NCBI RefSeq assembly: GCF_963675165.1
Contig: NC_087377.1
Span: 7,643,122-7,707,121, forward strand
Length of the DNA: 64,000 nt
Source of the DNA: Halichondria panicea
Lineage: Eukaryota; Porifera; Demospongiae; Suberitida; Halichondriidae
Direction of reading: 5' to 3'
Below, in pieces: positions 23,706-35,100 of the stretch. The notes below the pieces were generated by a model. That model did no database searches. It was not told the DNA's origin and saw only the letters and a list, made by a program, of their open reading frames with translations. The first letter of the stretch is position 1. Each line of letters starts with the position of its first letter. Made by a program: the position numbers and the translations under genes.

Positions 23706-26311
23706 TCTTTCCATAGTCTTGCACTATAATTATGTACTAAATCTTGAAAGTCATAAACTAAATGTTCCACACTGATTTTTGGCCACACCTGTACCCATTC
23801 AGTGATTGCATGAATTTCACCACACAGTGGGTAACACCCACCACTACACCTACACTATTTGGTTAACACCCAATTATCACTACTAGGTTATCTAACCGCG
23901 GCACTTAGGGCCTGACACGAGTGGTGATAGTGAAGTTCACCAGACTCTTGCAAAGAGGCTGGAAATCGAGACTATACAGAGCTAGCTAGAGCTCGCAGAA
24001 GAGTTTTATACTGTTGGAGACCACACCCTTCAGATATCCAAGTTTCCTGAGCATGCGTACTGTGACTTATTAGTACAAGCCAAAAGTCTGCATCAGGAGG
24101 TTGTTCCCTGTCAGTGTCTATATAATTCAGAAAGCACCAGCAGAGGACTAGAAACTAGACTACGAGGTAGAGGACAAAGAATCTTAAACAATGGTTTTGA
24201 TACAGATTTTCTTGGTGATATACATGTAGTATAATTATTGTGCACTCTGCCTGTCAGCTGCTCAGCAGAGAGGCCGTCTTTCAGTGGTCTGAAGAGAATA
24301 AAGACAGCAGTACAATCACACACAGAACGATCGACTAACTGGACTAACTTCTACACATACACCATAACATACCTGTAGATAGTGATAATAGCTATAGAGA
24401 TGAGTCAATTGTAGCATATAATACTCTATCTATGGTTGTAGGCAATGCATGGTAGATGTTCTTTATCAAGGTGTATCCCCTGTCATGCGCAGTAGAGGTG
24501 GGTGTGGCTTCCGGTGCGTGAGCGGACCTCAAAAAATTTCGCGCTGTCGCACAACCTGAGCACCCTCCTACTGATATTCCTAGAAACGCCACTGGTCAGC
24601 TAGCTAAGTTTAATAGAACAGTGTGCGACTGAATAGTTGCACTAGCTATCTAAAACTAGCTACTCAAAGCTATCTAACTGCAGCACTCTAAGTCTTACTT
24701 GCCCTCTGTGAATGCATAGATTAAGAAGGGAGAGGGATTGGAAACGCAATAGAACAGGATGAAACCATCCGTGTTACGGCCTCGAAAAACCAGGCCACCC
24801 GGCTTGAATCGAGGCTATACCAAAGGTGGCTGGCTATGAGTAGCAAAAAGACAGAAGACAGGGCTGATGAGCAGCAAATGTGATCGTTCCTGCATACATG
24901 CTGTAGGGGAGAGCTTGTAGCATCAGCCAGATTGAGCAAAACTCTCCTCTGGATCTCACCTAAGACACTATAGGCTCTATAAAGACAAAATTATATATTA
25001 TTATGCCTGTTGGCCATTTGGAAATAACAACTGTCTATTGGCCATTATTATTGTGATATTTATGACATTTTTGTGAAATATAAACTGAAATGAAGCTTGT
25101 ATGGAAAAGTTACAAAAACAAAAAAACTACGAAAAAAACTTTCTTGTTCTTTTATGACTTTTTAACTTATATAGGGATCCCATAATCTTTCTGAAGTTAT
25201 TTCTTTCTTGTATTTGCCTGATGATGTTGGAATTTGGGTCTTCAAGGCATATCTGCATACACAAACAGTCGACATGTTAAACGTTTACCTACTAAATTGA
25301 GCAAGGTGTAACTTCTCACAAGAATGCATTCAGGTCATAGAAATAAGCCATTACGATGAACCTATTCCTATGCTTGGCCTATAACTAAAAATTGTGAAAT
25401 TATAACCTCTTCACCTCTGCATAGAGGTACAAATAAACACATAAATTAATTAGCGTAGTTGATACTTGAAATCAGCAACAGATGTTTTTCAATCAACACC
25501 ATTGTGGCTCATTACAATCACTAATGGAATACTTTGAAACACTATATACTTTTTCTAGGTTAAAGATTATTTAAACTCTGGTTCTAGGGAGAAAAAGCAT
25601 ATAAAAACTCACAAAAGTGTTGTAGGGTCGTCTTGAAACTCAAACTTGGACAAATTTACAACTAATGTGGTTCCAAATGATGAACACTAGAGATTTATAG
25701 GCTGGGTTGTACTCAGCCTAACTTTAGAAGCTGGAGAAGAGGAGTTTTAGCATGGTTTTAGTTGCTGCTGGAGGTTAACGCCCACTGCCTATTGCACTCT
25801 GAACCGTAACACGGATGGTTTCAAGAGGCAACGTTGGAGTCATTGTCGCACGTGATCCCGTTTCGTTAACTACTAGTCTCGAGGCCAGACTCCTCCCGGG
25901 AGAGAGTCTGGCAAACAGAGTCACTTTTCTTGGTTTTCAGACAGTCAAAAGTGGGCGTGTCGGAAATGGGCGTGGTTACGATGCTAAAACTGGCTGGCTA
26001 TTATCTCTACTCCTATACAGATTTAGTGAGATTTGAAAGATTCTCTGTACTTGAAATAAAATTTTCTAGTTGATGTATACAGGAATTTAAGTTAGCCATT
26101 GCCTACTGGAATAGTTTTAAAAATGACAAAGGTCAAGTACTATCAACCTCCTCTGTGAAGTGGAATCATGTGACAGTTTAATTGCATTCTTGCGAATCTG
26201 ATTGGAGATGTCAAATTTTGACATCTGAACCAAGAAAAGTGACTCTAAATGCCAGACCCTCTCCCTGGCACATGTCAGATCACGTGCAAGGGAGTGGTCT
26301 GGGGCCAGACT

Positions 26312-26757
26312 AGTTAACTCAGAGGAGGCTGGAACCACTTGACCTTAGCTAATTAAGGTCACTAATTGGATTTATCCAAACTTCTCTTGCAGACTACTTC
26401 AAGCCTAGTTTTTAGTGTCTATCAGTTTAAAACCTTATTTTTCAGGGGGGGTCAAATTTTATTTTCGCCAATTTTGCTCAGAAGCAGAGATACAAGTCTC
26501 AAAGCCAGTATGCAGTGACCTCGAGAACAAGCCGCTCATGATATCGAGGCTAGTGCAAGAGCAAGACTTTTGATTGTATCTCTGCTTCTGAGCAAAATTG
26601 GCGAAAACAAAATTTGACCCCCCCTAAAAAATAACGTTTTAAACTGATAGACACTAAAAACTAGGCTTGAAGTAGTCTGCAAGAGAGGTTTGGATAAATC
26701 CAATTAGTGACCTTAATTAGCTAAGGTCAAGTGGTTCCAGCCTCCTCTGAGTTAACT
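26312..26757. repeat. Long palindrome with arms of about 200 bp
   Basis: The left arm, starting AGTTAACTCAGAGGAGGCTG, and the right arm, ending with its complement, match almost base for base over about 190 bp, including a GGGGGGTCAAATTTT / AAAATTTGACCCCCC pair. The loop is about 60 bp. It lies at the inner right side of the 4.8-kb transposon. A decayed part of an arm occurs at 2296-2365. Confidence 0.85.
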
Positions 26758-26979
26758 ACTCAATCTATGGTGAATGTAAACTCCACTTTTCAAAGTATTG
26801 TCCGGATATTTAGAACAATTAATGTAGAGTATCCGTTGTATTAGAACAACGAAAATTGCCCAAAAGAGTGTCTGGGGTAATTAGAAGTGTCCGATAAATT
26901 AGAAGATATACGGTATTAGAAATCATATCTATCATAAATCATATCTATGATTAAATCTTCCACACAGCTTCATGCTCTG

Positions 26980-29900
26980 ATGGACAAGGGTTTGACATCT
27001 TTCACTTTTCTTTTTATGGCAGGGTCATTCATCATAGCTGTAAAAGGTAAGGCTATTGTGTTACATTGGCAGTACACATTAATTTCAGAATACTGCTGCA
27101 TACAAACTGAACAATGTTGCCACAAGAATACTATTCTACATGTAGATCGTATACAGAGTTGAATTGCACGTGAAGCATGCTAATTGTATGCTCCTTGCGA
27201 GTCAGATCACTCTTTCATTTGCATCCGCTATAAATAACTAGTATAATATGCAGCCGGAGATTGTATAGTCCAGCACGTGATGCTCCTCTGCATGAGTACC
27301 ACCACTATTGGCACACTTTTGGGTCCATTTTCAGTTACTTGCTGCTAGGGTACCTCAGCTTACAGTTTTTGTCAGTGTGTGTGCGAGCCTATACTATTAT
27401 CTCCCCAGAATCTTAACCCTGCATATGGAATATAATATACACAATGTATGTAGATCTGCACATATAAATTGGTGTGCATTGTACTTTTAAATTACCAATA
27501 AACTGCTGAAATACAATTTCATGACTGGTTGCTAATTTAGACAGTGATGTCTGATTGACCCGACTAATAATAATGATTATACTCTTGATTAAGTACAGTA
27601 ACCCATAACGACGTCTTTCCAATATTTTCTCGCAGCTCAGTTCACAGTACAGCCATTGTCAGTGGAGAGAGCTGAGGGACTGGAGGCAGTGTTCAGTTGT
27701 CAGTATCAAGCGGAGGGATTGACTGTTACTTATGACTGGGCAATAAACAATTCCATAGTCGGAGTAGATACAGAAACTGTTAGAGCACGTCCACCTTCAT
27801 CTCCTGGTGGACCATCAAGACTGACAATCTTGGCCACTCCACAGCACAACAACTCTATTGTTCAGTGTGTGGCTACAATCAGAAATGGCTTTGATATTAT
27901 ACAGTCTGAAGTATCGACCACAGCAAATTTATTTGTTTATGGTGAGTTAGTAACTATCATTATGTAAGGTTTGTTAAGCATTTCACTGTAGCAACGGACA
28001 TCACTAACGTTCTGACTGCTCCAAACACCATCACTGTGATGTGGAATGCTCTACCCCTCACTGAGTACTGTGTGGACATCACCAAGACAACTCTGGACTC
28101 AACTGAAACAGTTGTTCTTGATTGTGTGTGTGGACTGGCTAATGAGTACATCTTAACGTACTCCAACCCCATCAGTGTGTGTGACAGATTCTCCTTCACC
28201 GTGACTCCTACTGAAGGAGAGATGAGGGGAACAACCAGTGAACCAGTTACTGGGTTCTTTACAAAGATAGAAGGTGTGTTGTATTGTTATATCCACACTT
28301 GTTATTCTTCTATTCACAATGTACATGTATACTGCAGGTAGTAGAGAACGACGTCGTATTCGTGAAAATGGAGGGAATAAGTTAGTTGAGTTTGAGGCCA
28401 CTGTGAGTCATTGTATAGTGTAAGAGATGCACATGTAACAATTAAGCTAACCTTCTCCAGATACCAAGTTGCACAAGGTTCACTCGGTATCGTGTGAACT
28501 CTGACCTATTGACTCCCTCAATCAGTCGTTCAATCACGGACCCTCTTCTGTTTAATGGCTCACTCAGTTTCTCCCTCCCCACTGACAAGATGACAGAATA
28601 CAGTGTCACACTGACTGATGAGAATGGAATAGACCTCGTGTTTGAGAATATTTCAATCAGTGAGTTCAATGAGGCGTGTTCTGATGTTTATTACGATTCC
28701 CTTCTTAGGTACATTTGACGTTCAAGACCTGCTAGTGTCTGAATGTCCTGGTGGTGGTGGTATTTGTGTGAGCATTGTGTATGTTGAAGGTACTGTCTCT
28801 CCCGGAGCTCTCGTCTGTGCAGTTGGTATCATTAATGGAGTGCTTGATTTTGCTAACGTGAAACTGGTCACCATCCCTCGGAATTCTATCGAGAATTTCA
28901 TCATTCCTGTTCGTAGCGGAGAATACAAAGTGATTGCTTTTGATCTGGAGAATACCAAGTTACCAAGAATGCCCATCTCCATGGTAGCACTGAGTCTGGA
29001 CGTTATAGTGAATTCTGGTGCTAAAGGTATGTGCTCTGTGTGTAAATATGATTTTCTAGTGGCTATAGAATCTTCTTTGTAGGAACCAGTCCACCACCCA
29101 GTAGTGAAGTCGTTAGTGCAACCAACTTATCAAATGGAGATCTTGAGGTGACTTTCTCTGACTCTGCTCGGAATTGTCTAGTTCTGTTTAAACCCATTTT
29201 GGACAGAGTACTACGTGTAGTTGATTTTATCAACACATCTGAAAGCTCTACTGTCGTTGTTTTTCGGAAGGACACCTTTGGTGATGGCTATGTGGTGGTG
29301 TATTCTTGGAATAGTTCACAGTCCATCTTTGAAGGAGAAGTATCGCTCATTATACAACTGGATCCACCCACCTGTAAGTGCCTCTGTGGATCAGAGCTAA
29401 CATCATTCATTGATTTTTCTTTTTTCTATTGCAGCTGCTCCCACTACACCTCCAACGTCTGATCCACAAACAGACCCACCTCCTCCTCGTATGGAGTCCC
29501 TGCCAACATCAGTTATCGCTGGTAGGTTTCTAGTGCTGCAAAAGTGTATCATAATGATTCTCTCCATTCACTGTCACAGCAGCAGTTATAGCTGGTAAGT
29601 CAATGTACCTACAGAGCACTCACTAAGTCTGTTTGTGTTGAGTTTGACCTTCATAAAGTTGTCATAACTTATGAAGCCATGATTGACCACATAACTTCCG
29701 GGGTCGAACTCAACGCTTTTTATATGAGAATATAAGCATGGACACCTCTTAAAAAGGACAACCTCCGTATACAATGTTTTAAGGCAGCACTCAGTACAAT
29801 AACACATTATTCACCGCAATAGACTTTAGTTTGTAAAATAGCATATTATGACGCAGTTTGTGAATATCTACAGTTTACTTTGAATAGGATTCGTACACTC

Positions 29901-30005
29901 CAATAGTATGGATGCACATTTTTAGGTTTGGTGATTCTGCTATTGCTTGTGGTCACCGCTGTTGGAACTGTCGTTGTGATTTTAAGAAAACGGAGACAAA
30001 AATAA
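26980..30005 (+). CDS. A4: Ig/FN3-like receptor without cytoplasmic tail
   Basis: Exons: 26980-27046 (signal, LTSFTFLFMAGSFIIAV), 27636-27941 (Ig), 27992-28273 (first FN3-like), 28338-28402 and 28461-28659 (second FN3-like), 28709-29026 and 29083-29373 (two unknown domains), 29435-29521 (Pro-rich stalk), 29926-30005 (membrane helix). They join in frame to 564 residues. The membrane exon reads GLVILLLLVVTAVGTVVVIL-RKRRQK and then TAA at 30003-30005, because the exon end is 4 bases longer than in A2. The product would be anchored but have no tyrosine tail: a decoy, an adaptor-dependent form, or the start of decay. In the second unknown domain the conserved Cys of VTCSDS is Phe (VTFSDS), removing one partner of a likely disulfide. 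A 15-base micro-exon candidate sits at 29580-29594. It is very close to A2 throughout. Confidence 0.75.
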
Positions 30006-30055
30006 TGAAGGTACCTAAATTATTCGTTAACTTGTCTTGAACAATTGACATGCAG

Positions 30056-30320
30056 TTGAGGTTCCAGAGTCAGATGGAAGAGTGGATTGGTCATCAACAT
30101 TTGCAGGAATTGAGCAGCCCAACGAAGCTTATGCTCCAGTACTGACGAGGAACATTGCCTATGAGCAGACAAAGAAACCACGGAGACAGAGGATCGATGA
30201 CTCACAAGCCCCGGCAACAACAGAGGGACAGTATGAAAGCATTGCAATAGCCAGTTCATGAGTACGAGGATGTGTTGCCTCAGGGAAAAGCAAGTCGTGC
30301 AAATTATGTTAACGTTAACT
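30056..30320 (+). pseudogene. A4 tail exon, unreachable and frameshifted
   Basis: The exon is homologous to the A2 and B3 tails, with PNEAYAPVL and YEQTKKPRRQR, then a net +4 insertion at about 30246 (CAATA). This turns YESI-EPVHE-YEDV into YESIAIASS and a stop at 30259-30261. The bases encoding the YEDV and YVNV motifs survive out of frame up to 30320. Two independent lesions (this one and the stop in the membrane exon) suggest the tail is no longer under selection in A4. Confidence 0.7.
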
Positions 30321-30359
30321 GACAAATTTACCCATTTATTTTTATCCCACACATTTCTA

Positions 30360-30574
30360 TACCGTGTAGCGGGAAATTTTTGTGGTGCACATTTTCACTA
30401 TTTGGCTATAGAGCCCTCAGCAAAAATGTTCATGTGTTCTAGTATTTTGCGTTTCAATGCCAGGAAACCACACCCACCAATAGCTTTGCATGTGAAATAC
30501 CGATGCGTGGGAGTTTATCCCATTTTCGCGTCTTCTTTTTGCCCTCACCTCACGAAAATTTCCCGCTGTACGGT
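30360..30574. repeat. MITE, TACCGTATAGCGGGAAA family
   Basis: The ends ACCGTGTAGCGGGAAATTT and AAATTTCCCGCTGTACGGT are inverted repeats. It lies just after the A4 tail. Confidence 0.8.
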
Positions 30575-30740
30575 ATGCGATTGTACAATGTACCATTCTA
30601 TCAATTTTTACAAAACTTACATTTACATATGTATTCTTAGTGTGGATTGTGTTATTATATGTAATATTTACCAGTCCCTCTGATTATAGATGAGTGCATT
30701 GTTAGCTGTTACTAATTTACTTCTACATAGCTTGGCACAC

Positions 30741-31932
30741 CTATTCTTTGATAGGTAATTACACTAGTTTCCTCTGCATGAGTACAACTATTGGCACACC
30801 GTTACTGCCATGCTAGGGTACCGGCTTACAGTTTTAATTTGTCAGTATGTGTGTGAGCCTATACTGAATTATTATCTCCCCAGAATCTCGACCCCGGAAA
30901 ATGTGCCCATGTAAATCTGTACATAATAAATTGTGTGCTGTCAAATTACTGTACCTTTAAATTACCCTTACATTATATCTGAATGAACTGCTGAAACACA
31001 ATTTACATGTTGCTTAATTTATAGACATAGGGATATCTAGTAAAAAAGATAGGCTCGTACTCTTGATTAAGTACAGTAACCCATAACGACGACTGGTGCT
31101 AATATTTCTCACAGCTCAGTTCACAGTACAGCCAGTGTCAGTAGAGAGAACCGAGTGACTGGAGGCAGTATTCAGGTGTCTGTATCAAGGGGAGGGATTG
31201 ACTGTCACTTATGATTGGGCAATAAACAATTCCTTAGTCGGAGCAGATACTGAAACTGTTAGAGCTCGTCGACCTTCATCTCCTGGTGAACCAGCCACAC
31301 TGACAATCTTGGACACTTCACAGCACAACAACTCTGTTGTTCAGTGCCGTGCTACAATTAGTAATGGCTTTGATACTGTAAGGCCAGAAGACTAGTATCG
31401 ATCACAGAAACTCTAACTGTTCGTGGTGAGTCAATAATTATATTGATTGTCTTGGTATAATTAGTTTCTTTTAGAGACGGTCCTCACTCATCTTATTGTT
31501 GCACCGAATACCATTACCGTGATGTGGAATGCTCTACCTCTCACTGAGTACTGTGTGGAGATCAACACTGGTGTGGGAACTGTCGTTGTGATTTTAAGAA
31601 AACAGAGACAAAATGGAGGTACCTAAATCATTTGTCAACTTTTCATAAACAATTGGCATGCAGTTGAGGTTCCAGAGTCAGATGGAAGAGTGGATTGATC
31701 ATCAACATTTGCAGGAATTGAGCAGCCCAACGAAGCTTATGCTCCAGTACTCAAGCTCAAGAAGAACATTGCCTATGAGCAAACAAAGAAACCACAGGGA
31801 CAGAGGATCGATGGCTCACAAGTCCCGGTAACAACGGAGGGAGAGTATGCGATCATTGAGCCAGTTCATGTGTACGAGGATGTGTTGCCTGAGGGAAAAG
31901 CAAGTCGTGCAAATTATGTTAACATTAACTGA
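30741..31932 (+). pseudogene. A5: chimeric, deleted receptor pseudogene
   Basis: The 5' flank starts like a B-type promoter and signal exon (CACACCTATTCTTTGATAG, TTACACTAGTTT). It then jumps at about 30769 into A-type intron 1 (CCTCTGCATGAGTAC). The Ig exon is 31115-31425, with a TGA at 31156-31158 and a later frameshift near 31390. The first FN3-like exon starts at 31475 but after about 100 bases (EYCVEINTG) is fused to the second half of a membrane exon (VGTVVVILRKQRQN, about 31573-31618). All other ectodomain modules are deleted. The tail exon (31664-31932) has TGG to TGA at DW(stop)SST yet keeps YAII, YEDV and the YVNI-type end. It looks like a product of unequal recombination between A and B genes. 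Confidence 0.8.
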
Positions 31933-32138
31933 AACTTTCCCACACAGTTGTTTGACGGTACAATGTATCTACCCATATTTGTACAAAACTGAAAATGAAA
32001 GTTATAATTGTACACAGGAGTGCATCATAACATGATTCTAGTGTCTTACTATTGTGATCTTTAATTAAAATTTAATACTAAATCTAGAATGTGATTCATT
32101 TTTCTACTACATAGCTAGCTTGGCACACCTATGCTTTG

Positions 32139-35100
32139 ATGGATGATTACACTAGTTTGACATTTCTTCTATTTGTGGGGACGTTCACCATAGCTGTAAA
32201 AGGTACGTAAGTAGCTATGCATGGTCTAGGCATAATTATTTTGCTATTCCTGGTCCAGAAATGCATGGTGATACTCTTGCTATTTTATAGGCTAATCTCT
32301 GGATAATTATCGTTACCACAATTATCCAGAGATTGGCTGTATATATAAAATAATGTGTTTGACCGTATTATCTAATGGCCCACATTTGTGGTTAGTGTAG
32401 ATACTGTATAGCGGGAAATTTTCGTAGGTGCACTTTTTGAGGGCAGAGCAGTTACGCAAAAATTAAAACTGGGCTAAATTCCCACATGCAAAGTTCTTGG
32501 TGGGTGCATATGGTTTCCTGGCATTGAAATTATATTAGAACCCACGAAAATTTCTGCTGAGGGCTCTGGAGCCAAATAGCAAAAAGGGTGCTAATAATTA
32601 TTTCCCCGAAAATTTCCCCGCTATATATAATTTATACGGTACTGAATGGGGGCTCATATAGTTGTATTTTTCCACCCACACCACACCACACCACACCACA
32701 CACTTCACACACACACCCACATGTTACACTCACCGCCACTATACGGTAATACCGGTACCGGTTTTCTTCTGATTACAGTGAGAAAGTGCTCCAATTGAGC
32801 GGCAAGTAAAGTCTAATGGCGCGCTATTAGAAACTAGTGTTCAAGCTGGCGCTGTGCTAATGCCTCTCGCCATGTTTTTGCTTTCGCTCAAAAGTATTAG
32901 AGTGTTATCTATTATGAATTTTATATTAAAGTTAGCTTATCTATATAAAGTCACTGAGAAGAAAAGACTTATTTACATGCATCTATTGTTGTTGTATTAT
33001 ATATGTGGCTTACCAGGACCTCCAGAAAGAAGAAAATTGATTCTTGTTCAGCCTCGATAACAGACCGCCAGTGAATGTACTTATACTCGAGGCCGGTAAT
33101 ATTTTGTGCAGTAATAGCAGAGATACAAAAGAAAGGGGATTGGAAACGAAATTTTTACGAAATTTTTGCGTGAAGCATTCCGTGTTATAGGGCGTGACTA
33201 AAACTACAAAGGAGGATTATATTTATAGTCAGCATGCTCATTACCTGTCTTGACTGCTCTACAATGTGCTGTACATAGAAACAGTGAAATTGATAATCTT
33301 TAATGTTGATTTTTCTAAAAAGTAAAGAGAATTTAGCTCTAAAAAGTCGACTAAGCCATGCAGCCACTATTACTAGACAAATAAATGCTATGCAAGAAGA
33401 AATAGCCTTTACTATGAAGTCGTAGGAGGGACAGGCCCGTGGTGTGTCTAAAAGTATACTAAAGCAGTTTGAAGGACTATACTGCAAACGTTTATGAACA
33501 GTACAGCTTATTTACAGCATAAAGCCATTCTATGTAGCACTTAGATACATAATAACCAAGTCAAGCAATGTCCTTTGCTGTTTTGACTTCACAGGAGGGA
33601 CAGAGAAAAGTTGACACAGAGTAATTCAAGCTAAACTCAAAAAAATTGGAAACAGAGTAAAGACAACGGACTTAGAGCTTGTCAGTGGTATAAGCTTACT
33701 TCTCTCAAGTATCTCCCAGGCCCTGAGTGATCTCTAGTGGATAGGAGAGCTAGAAACCAGGGATACAAAACCGTAGCGCAGTCCTCCATGTAATTATTTG
33801 CGAGCGCAATGATTACACGGAGTGCTTCACCCCTTTTACATAGGGCGTGGGCGGTCGTTTCCAATCCCCTTTCTTTTGTATCTCTGGTAATAGTTAGCGT
33901 GTGGGCGGTGGAACATGAATATTTGTGACGTTTACATTCTTGTGGCAGCGTGACATTCCTCACGCACTGGGACAACTCTCAACACGGCAGCTTGCCAGTC
34001 CCTTTCTCCCGAGAGAAGGGGAGTGGTTTCCAGTCTAACACACACACACAGTCAGCTTTACCGTATCCATGACATCATTATAAATGAAACGGATATCAAT
34101 GTCTTACAACTAAATGCAAAATAAGAATACTGATAAATATACTACAATTTACGATTACCAAGATTCTTGGTAATTCTGGCGCATGCGTAAACAGTGTATA
34201 CCAGGCCGCCTTTCTCAGCGGCCTGGAATCGAGGCTAGCTTTACTATATCCCTCGTGCGGCTACGCCTCGAGGCATAATAACAGCCTAAAATCAATCAAC
34301 GCTATTATCGATCCATTGCTACTATGCACTTTACGTTAATTCTTCCTAATGCTATAACCCTTTCCTTGGCAATCTGTTGTAGAAATTACAACAATGGGTA
34401 AGGAATCTTTATGATGAATTAGATGAAGTTGTATGTGAGCTCCTCCCTGACAAACAAACTGTAGTCTAGGTAACGGCCTTATCAGTCAAGTAGGCTAAAA
34501 ATCTGTGTCCTTTGATGTAAGCTTTGATGTCTCTTTGTGCATATGTAGTTATAAAAAAAAAAAAAAAAAAAAAGAAACCTTTGACTAGCTAGGAAGAGTA
34601 GCAGCAGTAGTAGTAGGAAGAGTAGCAGTAGTAGTAGTAGCAGTGCAAACAGGACTAGACTAGATTAAAAAGTTGGTGGAAAGAATAACTGACCGTTTGG
34701 ACGTCACCTGGCTGCCAGACTTTCATCTGGACTCTTCCCCCTGAGTAGCTGGCCTTTCTCTAAGCCACAAAACTGAGCAAGAAGCTGAAGAAGCAGCTAG
34801 ACAGAGACATGTACCTAGCCTTGAGAATTGGGAGGCGTGGCTCAACTAGTTAGCCCAGCCCAGAGGAATTGTTACCATGGGTACTGAACAACCGTAGAAG
34901 TAGGGCTACCCCTGGCTTTACTGAATTAACTAGCTGTGTCTGCTGTCTAGTTGGACCAGATTTAGCTAGATAATGGGGTAGAGAATAGTTGAGCGGTGCT
35001 GTGTGTAGCTTGAACTGTACTGGCTGGCAAGAATCTAGTAAGCACCCTATGCACTGATAACTTGTCAGAATGGAGGGTATGTTCTAGGGATCTGGACAGC

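Larger units (their letters stand above)
22278..24594. mobile_element. Nested DNA element with CAGTGGCGT ends
   Basis: The left end CAGTGGCGTATCCAGC with GGGTGCTCAAGCACCCC is answered at the right by GAGCACCCTCC and AACGCCACTG. Ends of this type occur in several animal DNA-transposon superfamilies. It holds the zinc-finger-like frame (plus) and the helicase remnant (minus). No transposase core was recognised. Confidence 0.6.
22149..26914. mobile_element. 4.8-kb composite transposon, 27-bp perfect terminal repeats
   Basis: The first 27 bases (22149-22175, ACCGTATATCTTCTAATTTA...) are the exact reverse complement of the last 27 (26888-26914). Subterminal GTCCGG/GAACA blocks are repeated inward at both ends. 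The element interrupts the spacer just before A4: sequence on either side matches continuous spacer at about 9640-9690. It has become a nest for other elements: a CAGTGGCGT-ended element (22278-24594), a foldback at about 24725-25835, another at 25864-26318 and a long palindrome (26312-26757). I see no clear target duplication. The only protein remnants are a zinc-finger-like frame and a RecQ-like helicase, both in the first nested element. Confidence 0.75.

Noticed and set aside
24392-24939. Short minus-strand frames near the end of the CAGTGGCGT element
   Set aside because: They cross element boundaries and lack any family signature.
33185-33487. 100-codon minus-strand frame in B6 intron 1
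   Set aside because: It lies inside an inverted-repeat element, has no recognisable motif or splice partners, and composition looks like ordinary non-coding sequence.
33682-33975. 97-codon minus-strand frame
   Set aside because: It overlaps the terminal repeat of the same element; no domain or family pattern.
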